Source: Bifidobacterium breve (GTDB taxonomy: Bacteria; Actinomycetota; Actinomycetes; Nanopelagicales; Nanopelagicaceae). From it: DNA of 64,000 bases. How positions within the stretch are numbered: position 1 is the first letter of the stretch; the number at the start of each line of letters is the position of its first letter. Positions 37,883-44,487 of the stretch are shown one piece after another. The position numbers and the translations under genes are program-made. The stretch spans positions 1 through 64,000 of the forward strand of contig CAMCYS010000006.1 in assembly GCA_945885625.1 (NCBI GenBank). The letters are read 5' to 3'. Under the pieces are notes generated by a model. The model was not told the DNA's origin. It saw only the letters and a list, made by a program, of their open reading frames with translations, and made no database searches.

Positions 37883-39088
37883 TTAGTTACCATCAAGGTT
37901 CTCAGCAATACTTGTTGGGCTCGGTGAAATACTAGGCACTGGTTTGGCAAATTTAGCGAGCACTTTGTCGAGCGCTACCCGAGCTGCCTGTGCAGCCGCA
38001 TAGCTCCTAGGAATCTGATCAGCAATCGCCACAAATATGTACTCGCGATCACCGCCTTGCACATATCCAGCCAACGAAACAACCCCTGTCAAGAAACCAG
38101 TTTTTGTTCGCACCAAGCCAATAGCTTTAGGAGCACTAGTTACAAAACGATTGCGCATGGTGCCATTAACCCCGCCTACTGGTAGGCCGCCGTATATGGT
38201 GCGGTATTTCTCGTTGTCATAGGTTTTAAGTAGTAACTCTGCCAACATTTGAGCAGAGACTCGATTGGATCTTGAAAGCCCGCTGCCATCAACGGCTTTT
38301 AAGCCAGTTGAATCAATCTCAAGATTGCTAAGAGTTTTGATAAAGGTTTCTTCGATTCCAGATTCGGCATAACCAAAGCCAGCCTTCATCGAGGCATACA
38401 TAGCCATGCGATTGCCCAGAGTGTTATCGCTCCAGATCAACATCCAATCCATGATTTTCTGCAGCGGAGGTGACTCAAATTTAGCAATTGACTCTTTTGA
38501 ATTAAGCCGAGCTTCGGCAGCTGAGACTTTTGCAGTAGTTACTTTAATATTTCGAGCCACAAATTGAGCTTTAATGAAATCAAGATCAACGGTATGCATT
38601 TTGGAATACTCAATACTTAAAGTTTCTATTGGTGCCCCGTTATCAAAATCAAGTTTCTTAAGTGCAGTTTTTACAATTTTAGGAAGAGAGACACGACCCA
38701 TTTTGGTCGCAAGCCAATTTTTTCGCTCCATCCAAGGATCTAGCGAGCCCGCAATAATTAAGGTATTCGGTTCGGTTCCGGTCAGAATCTCGGTAGTGAA
38801 TCGAAAATCTGGAGCCACATAATCTAATAGAGCTACTGCCGAAATTATTTTTAGAAGCGATGCTGGCTTGCGCAAAGAATCGGCATCATTTTCAAAAAGT
38901 GTTTCGCCAGATAGCGGATCGACCAAGATCAAGCCGGGGTCCGCTAGGGTTTTCGAACTGACTGCGCTCTTTAAAATAGGGCTAATGGTGCTGCTTTTTA
39001 GAGCTGCGGGAGCACCAGAAGTCATGGCTGCTGTAAGCGCAAATAGAACTACGCTGATTGAGGCGATTGATAACGGACGCAACTTCAT
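37883..39088 (-). CDS. dacB: D-alanyl-D-alanine carboxypeptidase/endopeptidase (PBP4 family)
   Basis: A secreted class C penicillin-binding protein that trims or cuts peptidoglycan peptides. It has a signal-like hydrophobic start (about 7-25), the SxxK motif S77-LL-K80 in KPASLLKIIS, the SDN motif at 220-222 in WSDNTLGNRM, and KTG at 329-331 in RTKTGFLTG. The insert between the first two motifs (about 95-205) is typical of this family. Length is 401 aa. It diverges from the SpoU methylase and starts seven bases after a TAGTAT hexamer. Confidence 0.93.
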   Translation of the reverse strand: MKLRPLSIASISVVLFALTAAMTSGAPAALKSSTISPILKSAVSSKTLADPGLILVDPLSGETLFENDADSLRKPASLLKIISAVALLDYVAPDFRFTTEILTGTEPNTLIIAGSLDPWMERKNWLATKMGRVSLPKIVKTALKKLDFDNGAPIETLSIEYSKMHTVDLDFIKAQFVARNIKVTTAKVSAAEARLNSKESIAKFESPPLQKIMDWMLIWSDNTLGNRMAMYASMKAGFGYAESGIEETFIKTLSNLEIDSTGLKAVDGSGLSRSNRVSAQMLAELLLKTYDNEKYRTIYGGLPVGGVNGTMRNRFVTSAPKAIGLVRTKTGFLTGVVSLAGYVQGGDREYIFVAIADQIPRSYAAAQAARVALDKVLAKFAKPVPSISPSPTSIAENLDGN

Positions 39089-39095
39089 GGTGTGA

Positions 39096-39101
39096 ATACT
39101 A
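39096..39101 (-). promoter_or_regulatory. Leaderless -10 for dacB
   Basis: On the minus strand TAGTAT, seven bases, then the ATG at 39088. Confidence 0.5.
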
Positions 39102-39119
39102 CTTTCTAACTAGTAAAGA

Positions 39120-39125
39120 TAGATT
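39120..39125 (+). promoter_or_regulatory. Leaderless -10 for the SpoU methyltransferase
   Basis: TAGATT, six bases (GACCCA), then the ATG at 39132. Confidence 0.6.
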
Positions 39126-39131
39126 GACCCA

Positions 39132-39776
39132 ATGAGCATGCCGCCAGCTGAAATCGGTCCAGGAGAATTTTTTCCGGTCATAGGCGTAGGGCCGCATCCA
39201 AAACCTTGGCCAGTCGGTACTGAATACGACTTAGAACTTCTTGAGAATGGTGATCGTCGTAATGTGCTCGACAAATATCGCTATTGGACAGTTGCGGCAA
39301 TTGTTGCTGATCTAAATACTAAGCGCCATAAATTGCAGATCGCAATCGAAAATTGGCAACATGATTTGAATATCGGTTCAGTGGTTCGAACTGCAAATGC
39401 TTTTAATGTAAGTGCAGTTCATATCGTCGGTAAGCGCGATTGGAATAAACGAGGTGCGATGGTAACCGATAGATATTTAAATATTGTGCATCATCCAACT
39501 GTTGAAGACTTTGGAAATTATTGTCACGAAGCCAGCTTGCCAATTATTGGCATTGATAACTTGCCCGGAATATCGAAGCAACTTGAATCAACCCAGCTGC
39601 CAGAAAGTTGTGTTCTGCTTTTCGGTCAAGAAGGCGCGGGCATGAGCGAAGAAGCAATTGCGGTTTGTGAAGTAGTGCTAGAAATTAACCAGTATGGCTC
39701 TACCCGCAGCATGAATGCATCAGCTGCTGGAGCAATTGCCATGTATCACTGGGCGTTACAACACTTACCCAAATAG
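39132..39776 (+). CDS. SpoU/TrmH family RNA 2'-O-methyltransferase
   Basis: A SPOUT-fold, SAM-dependent RNA ribose methyltransferase. The three SpoU motifs are present: NIGSVVRTANAFNVSAVHIVG (motif 1, with Asn/Arg), LFGQEGAGMSEEAI (motif 2), and GSTRSMNASAAGAIAMYHW (motif 3, with the knot Asn). There is an N-terminal 70-residue extension before motif 1. The RNA target (tRNA or rRNA) cannot be decided from sequence. Length is 214 aa. Confidence 0.9.
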   Translation: MSMPPAEIGPGEFFPVIGVGPHPKPWPVGTEYDLELLENGDRRNVLDKYRYWTVAAIVADLNTKRHKLQIAIENWQHDLNIGSVVRTANAFNVSAVHIVGKRDWNKRGAMVTDRYLNIVHHPTVEDFGNYCHEASLPIIGIDNLPGISKQLESTQLPESCVLLFGQEGAGMSEEAIAVCEVVLEINQYGSTRSMNASAAGAIAMYHWALQHLPK

Positions 39777-39783
39777 ACAGTAA

Positions 39784-40713
39784 TTATTCGTCAGCTAGAG
39801 CTTCGCGTACAGAAATTAAGCGACGATCAATTTCGGCAGCCTCAGTATTTCGCCCTAAAATTCGCATAACTGCAGCCATAGAAGTTTCAATATCTACGAT
39901 GAATTCAAAATCTTTAGGATCTTCATCGGTAGCTACAGTTAAAACTTGATCTAGCGTGTTTAGGCCTTCTTCGTAGTTCTCTAAGAGCACTTGAGCTTTG
40001 CCATACTCAAAGAGGGCATTGTTTGAGCGAATATGGTCATGGGCGGTTTCAAAAACATCGAGCGCTTTGCGCGCACGAGTTAAAGCTAAATCGCCTTCGC
40101 CTAGTGCAACATGGCACGAAGCAATCTTTTGATCGCAGCGAGCAACTTGAATTACCTCTTTATTTCGCTTAAAAAGATCACGTGCTTCGTAGAATGAAAC
40201 GATTGCTTCACGGAAATTCTTAAGTGAACGATGAGCACAACCAATTAAATAGAGATCATTCGCTGCGCCATATTCATTTCCATCAAGTAAATGTTCTTGA
40301 GCACATTCATCCATGGTGGAAATTACTTTTTCGAAATTCTTTGAGGCAAACCACCACTCACCTAGCGTGCATGCAAGTTCAAGTGCAATTGATGATTTAT
40401 TGGCACGTAAAATCTCAACAGCTTTAGACATCGCAGTTGCTGCTTCTTCCATGCGCTTTAATTGATTTAAGTTGTAACCAATTGCGCTATACGCCTGCGC
40501 AACACCTTCAGATGGTGCACTTGCACCAAGTTGGTCATAGATATCGCAAGCAGTTTCAGCTAAAGCTAGGGCTTCGTCATATTGACCACGAGCAAAAATA
40601 CGCGCGCTTAATTCGTAATACGTGCTGGCACGTTCAGCGCCTTCAACTTCTGGAATTCGATCCCAGAGCATTTCCTCGGTAACCAGATCTTCCATGCCTT
40701 CGTCATCGCTCAT
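39784..40713 (-). CDS. Tetratricopeptide repeat protein
   Basis: A 309-residue, acidic, all-helical cytoplasmic protein with about six TPR units (for example EALALAETACDIYDQLG, VAQAYSAIGYNLNQLKRMEE, NDLYLIGCAHRSLKNFREAI). The repeats form a scaffold for protein contacts; no enzyme domain is present. The function is unknown. It converges with the SpoU gene and diverges from cbiM. GGAG lies six bases before the ATG, so unlike many neighbours its message has a leader. Confidence 0.82.
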   Translation of the reverse strand: MSDDEGMEDLVTEEMLWDRIPEVEGAERASTYYELSARIFARGQYDEALALAETACDIYDQLGASAPSEGVAQAYSAIGYNLNQLKRMEEAATAMSKAVEILRANKSSIALELACTLGEWWFASKNFEKVISTMDECAQEHLLDGNEYGAANDLYLIGCAHRSLKNFREAIVSFYEARDLFKRNKEVIQVARCDQKIASCHVALGEGDLALTRARKALDVFETAHDHIRSNNALFEYGKAQVLLENYEEGLNTLDQVLTVATDEDPKDFEFIVDIETSMAAVMRILGRNTEAAEIDRRLISVREALADE

Positions 40714-40867
40714 GCAGATCTCCTCTAGTTTTAGTTTCCAGCAACCTTCGAGTAACCGTGACTCTATACGCCTCAGCTCTTCTTTGCCTGTGGGTTTGCC
40801 TCCAAAACACCTCCCCTTTCACGCTCAATTGGGCCTGAAAATGCCAGATTTGCCTTCAAGATGCAGA

Positions 40868-40882
40868 TGCGAATGATTTGCA
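40868..40882 (+). promoter_or_regulatory. Nur/Fur-family-like operator at the cbiM promoter
   Basis: A 15-base imperfect inverted repeat, TGCGAATGATTTGCA, ends two bases before the cbiM -10. It can be read as a 7-1-7 Fur-family box or as TGCGA-N5-TTGCA, close to the nickel-responsive Nur box of Streptomyces (TGCAA-N5-TTGCA as I recall it). A repressor bound here would block the promoter. The rest of the 182-base gap 40714-40895 shows no recognisable cobalamin riboswitch. Confidence 0.5.
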
Positions 40883-40883
40883 G

Positions 40884-40889
40884 TAACAT
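40884..40889 (+). promoter_or_regulatory. Leaderless -10 for cbiMNQO
   Basis: TAACAT, six bases (TTTGCC), then the cbiM ATG at 40896. A leaderless start leaves no room for a 5' riboswitch. Confidence 0.6.
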
Positions 40890-40895
40890 TTTGCC

Positions 40896-41570
40896 ATGCA
40901 TATTCCTGACGGATTTCTTGATGTCCAAACCTCAGTCATTTTTACTGGTCTTTCGGCCGCAGGTGTTGCTGTTGCGCTCAAAGGAGCTCGCTCACAACTA
41001 GATGAAAAAACCGCACCGCTTGCGGGTCTAACTGCAGTATTTATCTTTGCGGTTCAAATGCTCAACTTTCCAGTTGCTGCAGGAACAAGCGGGCATTTAA
41101 TTGGTGGTGCCCTAGCTGCAATCCTGGTGGGGCCATGGGCAGCGACTCTGGCTCTAACAATAGTTCTTCTGATGCAGGCATTTCTATTTGCCGATGGTGG
41201 ATTAACCGCTTTGGGTGCGAGCACTTTTAACATGTCAATTGTTGGAGTTTGGGCCGGTTATGGTGCTTTTCTCTTGGTTCGCAAGATTCTTCCAAAGAGT
41301 AAGCCGTCCATCCCGATAGCTGCTGCGATCGGTGGATTTGTTTCCGTGCCAATGGCTGCAATCAGTTTTACCGTTCAATATGCAATGGGAGCCACGGCAA
41401 CTTACTCAACGACTACGGTTCTTGGCGCAATGGTCGGAACACACATTTTGATCGGAATCGGCGAAGGTCTTATCACGGGTCTTACTGTCAGCGCTGTGAT
41501 TGCAAGCCGTAGCGACTTAGTTTACGGATGGAAAAACAACGCTAAGAGTTTGGAGATTCGAAATGCTTAA
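40896..41570 (+). CDS. cbiM: Cobalt/nickel ECF transporter substrate-binding membrane subunit CbiM
   Basis: CbiM is the metal-binding S component of a cobalt or nickel ECF transporter. The N-terminus MHIPDGFLD is the hallmark: in this family the processed N-terminal residues, including His2, help to form the metal site. About six to seven membrane segments are seen, and motifs include FPVAAGTSGHLIGGALAA and GIGEGLITG. Length is 224 aa, as usual. It heads cbiMNQO and overlaps cbiN by eight bases. Cobalt versus nickel cannot be decided from this sequence; the Nur-like operator and Ni-SOD favour nickel. Confidence 0.93.
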   Translation: MHIPDGFLDVQTSVIFTGLSAAGVAVALKGARSQLDEKTAPLAGLTAVFIFAVQMLNFPVAAGTSGHLIGGALAAILVGPWAATLALTIVLLMQAFLFADGGLTALGASTFNMSIVGVWAGYGAFLLVRKILPKSKPSIPIAAAIGGFVSVPMAAISFTVQYAMGATATYSTTTVLGAMVGTHILIGIGEGLITGLTVSAVIASRSDLVYGWKNNAKSLEIRNA

Positions 41571-41871
41571 CAACCGTAAGTTTTACGTTGCTGGCTTTAT
41601 TGTTTCATTATTTTTAGCTGGAGTTGTTTCTTTTTATGCTTCATCATCTCCTGATGGCCTAGAAAAAGTTGCCGAAGAGATTGGTTTTATCGAAACAGCT
41701 AAGGAAAATACTAACGCTGATGTAGTTCTATCTGATTACGGAACTAAGGGTGTTGATAATGAGCGTGCCTCTGTCGGAATCGCAGGTGTTATTGGCGTGC
41801 TCGGTACTGCAGTTGTAGCAGGCGTTGCATTTAAATTAATTGCGCGTAAGCCAAGAAAGACTAAAAATTAG
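41563..41871 (+). CDS. cbiN: ECF transporter auxiliary subunit CbiN (PDGLE protein)
   Basis: A 102-residue membrane protein with two hydrophobic segments (about 8-26 and 70-90) flanking an extracytoplasmic loop that begins SSPDGLEKVAEEIGF. The PDGLE motif defines this family, which works with CbiM in metal capture. The ATG overlaps the cbiM stop region by eight bases. Its 3' end overlaps the cbiQ frame. Confidence 0.93.
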   Translation: MLNNRKFYVAGFIVSLFLAGVVSFYASSSPDGLEKVAEEIGFIETAKENTNADVVLSDYGTKGVDNERASVGIAGVIGVLGTAVVAGVAFKLIARKPRKTKN

Positions 41872-42664
41872 AATACAAGAGAACAAGCATCACCATGGTC
41901 ATGATGTTGGTGAGCGGCTTTATCTCCATCGCCATACTTTTATTCATGCGCTTCCGTCACACTTAAAAATAGTTGCAGCGCTCTGCTTTATCCTGATCGT
42001 TGTCTCGACTCCGGTAACTCAATGGGGCGCTTTTGTGGCCTACTTTCTATGGTTATTCACCGTGGTCAAAGCGGCACAAATTCCATTTTTGACTTTGTTT
42101 AAGCGCGCTTTGATTGAAATTCCATTTATCTTCTTTGCAGTATTAATGCCCTTCTTTGGTACTGGTGAAAAAGTACAAGTGGGACCTTTTGAGCTATATC
42201 GCGAAGGTTTGATTGCTGGTTCGGGCATTGTAGTAAAGGGCACTTTGGGCGTCATGACCGCGATTATTTTGTCTACCTCTACGACTGCTCGTGAAATTCT
42301 CCGTGGGCTAGAACGTATGCGTCTACCAGTTCTTATGGTTCAAATTGCTTCCTTCATGTTGCGATATGTAAATGTTGTAAATGATGAAATGGAACGGATG
42401 AAGGTTGCGCGTGAATCACGAGGCTTTAACGCAACTGGAATGAAAAGTTGGAAAGTACTTGCCACTGCAGCTGGTGCATTGTTTATTCGATCTTATGAAC
42501 GAGGTGAACGAGTGCATCTTTCAATGTTGTCACGGGGTTACCAAGGAGTTTTGCCACAAGAGCAAAAACTTAAGATAAGTGGTTCGATTTGGTTAACCGC
42601 CATGATCTACCCACTTGTTGCTGTAATCATTTTTATTGCTCAGTTACTGATTGGAAGAATGTAA
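41840..42664 (+). CDS. cbiQ: ECF transporter transmembrane coupling subunit CbiQ (start uncertain)
   Basis: CbiQ is the T component that couples CbiM to the ATPase. The family look is clear in HRHTFIHALPSHLKIVAALCF, the membrane segments, and the coupling-helix motifs MKVARESRGF and LSMLSRGYQG. The start is uncertain: there is no ATG or GTG between the cbiN stop and the conserved region. A TTG at 41840 lies 32 bases inside cbiN, and an ATT at 41867 overlaps the cbiN stop. The N-terminus contains a His-rich run (KHHHGHD), possibly metal-binding. The stop overlaps the cbiO ATG by one base. Confidence 0.9.
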   Translation: MRVSQERLKIRIQENKHHHGHDVGERLYLHRHTFIHALPSHLKIVAALCFILIVVSTPVTQWGAFVAYFLWLFTVVKAAQIPFLTLFKRALIEIPFIFFAVLMPFFGTGEKVQVGPFELYREGLIAGSGIVVKGTLGVMTAIILSTSTTAREILRGLERMRLPVLMVQIASFMLRYVNVVNDEMERMKVARESRGFNATGMKSWKVLATAAGALFIRSYERGERVHLSMLSRGYQGVLPQEQKLKISGSIWLTAMIYPLVAVIIFIAQLLIGRM

Positions 42665-43404
42665 TGAATACCCCAAGTCTAGAAATAAAAGAATTAGCTT
42701 TTGCCTATCCCGATGGTAATCAAGCGCTATTCGGGGTGAACCTATCGGTGCAACGAGGCGAACGCGTTGCACTGCTTGGCCCTAATGGGGCTGGTAAGAC
42801 AACTCTGGTTATGCACATGAATGGAATCCACCCAACCGCACATGGTTCGGTACATGTAGCGGGCCAACTGGTGGATGCTAAAGATAAAGAATCAATTAAA
42901 GATATTCGCTCAAAGGTAGGAATTGTTTTTCAGGATCCTGATGATCAGCTATTCATGCCAACAGTTGGTGAAGATATTGCTTTTGGCCCATACAACATGG
43001 GCAAGAGAGGCGCTGAACTTGATGCAATAGTTGATGAAGCGCTGCATCTTGTCGGAATGAGCGAATTCAAAGATCGCCCTCCTCATCATCTTTCATTTGG
43101 TCAACGGCGCCGCGTTGCTGTTGCGACAGTGTTGGCAATGAAACCTGAAATTCTTGTTCTAGATGAGCCTTCCTCAAACTTAGATCCAGCTAGCCGCCGC
43201 GAATTAGCCGATATTTTGCGCTCATTAGATATCACTATGGTTATGGTTACGCACGATCTGCCTTATGCCTTCGAGCTTTGTGAGAGATCAGTGATTCTTT
43301 CAGGTGGCGTGATCGTTGCCGATGGCAAGACTCCTGAAATTCTAAAAAATGATGAGTTATTAAAAGCTAATCGCCTTGAACTGCCCGTTGGCTTTTCAAT
43401 TTAA
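42664..43404 (+). CDS. cbiO: ECF transporter ATP-binding protein CbiO
   Basis: The ATPase of the cobalt/nickel ECF transporter. Walker A is GPNGAGKT (39-46), the Q-loop is GIVFQDPDDQLF, which is typical of ECF ATPases, the signature is LSFGQRRRVAVA, and Walker B is ILVLDEPSSNLD. Length is 246 aa. The open frame extends 25 codons upstream, but the ATG at 42664 is coupled to the cbiQ stop (TAATG) and gives the family N-terminus. Its 3' end overlaps the convergent EamA gene by 38 bases. No second ATPase is present, as expected for a group I transporter. Confidence 0.94.
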   Translation: MNTPSLEIKELAFAYPDGNQALFGVNLSVQRGERVALLGPNGAGKTTLVMHMNGIHPTAHGSVHVAGQLVDAKDKESIKDIRSKVGIVFQDPDDQLFMPTVGEDIAFGPYNMGKRGAELDAIVDEALHLVGMSEFKDRPPHHLSFGQRRRVAVATVLAMKPEILVLDEPSSNLDPASRRELADILRSLDITMVMVTHDLPYAFELCERSVILSGGVIVADGKTPEILKNDELLKANRLELPVGFSI

Positions 43405-44281
43405 TTCGACCTTGCGCAATCGCAGCACTTAGTAAAACTACTAATCCCCCGACAGGTTCATTCCAGGTAACTTTTTCACCTAAGAAAATGATTCCCACTA
43501 TCACGGCAACTACCGGCGTCACGAAAGTTACCGAAGAGGCAATCGCACTTCCGGCAGCTGCCATAATTTTAAAATTCCAGATATAGGCAAAACCGCTTCC
43601 GAATATTCCGAGACCTAACATGGCAAGTACGGGCCCAAGTTCGTACTTATTTTCGGCGATGCCATCGAATAAATAGAACGGCAACAAGGTGATAGTTGCA
43701 GCAACTAGTTGCGTAGCGGCCATAACTTCAGGTTCTAGTTTTAGTGGCAAAACATTCTTACGTGAATATGGAAATGAAATTCCATAACAAGTTACTGCTA
43801 ACAGAAGTGCACCGATAGCCCACCATGGATTAGCTCCCAAACCATTCCAAGCGCCTAAGACAATAAGAACGCCGACAAAACCAAGAATTAGCCCGACTAC
43901 TTGATGAAAAGGTAATTTCTCTTCGCGAAAGGCAATCATGATCGCAAGCAAAGTCATTAGTGGCGTTACGGCATTAATTATTCCGGCCAGAATCGAAGTT
44001 ACTTCAGTTTCGGCAACAGCAAAAAGAATTCCTGGAATTACATTGAGCAAAAGTGAGACCACCCATAAATGCCCCCAAGTTGAACGCCCCCGAGGCAGCT
44101 TTAAACCCATGACTTTGAGCGCAATTAATAAAGTAATTGCCCCTAATAGGCAGCGACCAAATGCCACCCCAAATGGGGTCAAAAATTCAAGGCCCAACTT
44201 AATAAATATGAAGGAACAGCCCCAAACAATTCCGAGTGCTATATAAAAAGGCACCCAGGATTTAGTTTTTGCTGAACTCAT
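43367..44281 (-). CDS. EamA/DMT superfamily transporter
   Basis: A 304-residue membrane protein of the drug/metabolite transporter family with two repeated EamA domains and about ten hydrophobic segments. Family landmarks are the GIVWGCSFIFIKLGL start, LTPFGVAFGRCLLGAITL, and the second-half VTPVVAVIVGIIFLGEKVTWNEPVGG. The substrate (amino acid, nucleotide sugar or other metabolite) is not predictable. It overlaps the 3' end of cbiO by 38 bases, convergently, and starts six bases after a TAGCCT hexamer. Confidence 0.88.
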   Translation of the reverse strand: MSSAKTKSWVPFYIALGIVWGCSFIFIKLGLEFLTPFGVAFGRCLLGAITLLIALKVMGLKLPRGRSTWGHLWVVSLLLNVIPGILFAVAETEVTSILAGIINAVTPLMTLLAIMIAFREEKLPFHQVVGLILGFVGVLIVLGAWNGLGANPWWAIGALLLAVTCYGISFPYSRKNVLPLKLEPEVMAATQLVAATITLLPFYLFDGIAENKYELGPVLAMLGLGIFGSGFAYIWNFKIMAAAGSAIASSVTFVTPVVAVIVGIIFLGEKVTWNEPVGGLVVLLSAAIAQGRIKLKSQRAVQGD

Positions 44282-44287
44282 TACGAA

Positions 44288-44293
44288 AGGCTA
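44288..44293 (-). promoter_or_regulatory. Leaderless -10 for the EamA transporter
   Basis: On the minus strand TAGCCT, six bases, then the ATG at 44281. Confidence 0.55.
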
Positions 44294-44340
44294 CCGATTG
44301 CCGCGTAATTCAAGTGGTAAGTAAAGTTGATAATTCAAGG

Positions 44341-44346
44341 TATAAT
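44341..44346 (+). promoter_or_regulatory. -10 of the DEAD-box helicase, with a long leader
   Basis: A consensus TATAAT, the only perfect one I saw upstream of a gene here. It lies 141 bases before the helicase ATG, so the message would carry a leader of roughly 135 bases. No clear -35 at 17 bases. Confidence 0.55.
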
Positions 44347-44352
44347 TAGGCA

Positions 44353-44487
44353 TTGCTTCGACCGAAGCAAAGTACTTCCCCCACACAAGTGCAAAATTGC
44401 ACTTTCTTGCGAGTCTTATCTCCACCCTGACCAATTTGAGTCAAACCAAGACGCGCTTGTTTACGTCTTGATTGGTGTTGATTTTCT
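44353..44487 (+). promoter_or_regulatory. Structured 5' leader of the DEAD-box helicase with three inverted repeats
   Basis: Three inverted repeats follow the TATAAT. The first is TTGCTTCG-AC-CGAAGCAA at 44353-44370. The second is AAGTGCAA-AA-TTGCACTT at 44387-44404. The third is CAAGACG-N10-CGTCTTG at 44447-44470, ending 17 bases before the ATG. Each can fold as a hairpin in the RNA, with loops opened to at least four bases. No strong SD is visible between the last hairpin and the ATG. The layout recalls long, autoregulatory or cold-responsive leaders of DEAD-box helicases, but no named family is recognised. Confidence 0.5.

Noticed and set aside
40714-40895. Possible cobalamin riboswitch before the cbiMNQO operon
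   Set aside because: The B12-box and core conserved elements are not visible, and the -10 lies six bases before the ATG, leaving no 5' leader.
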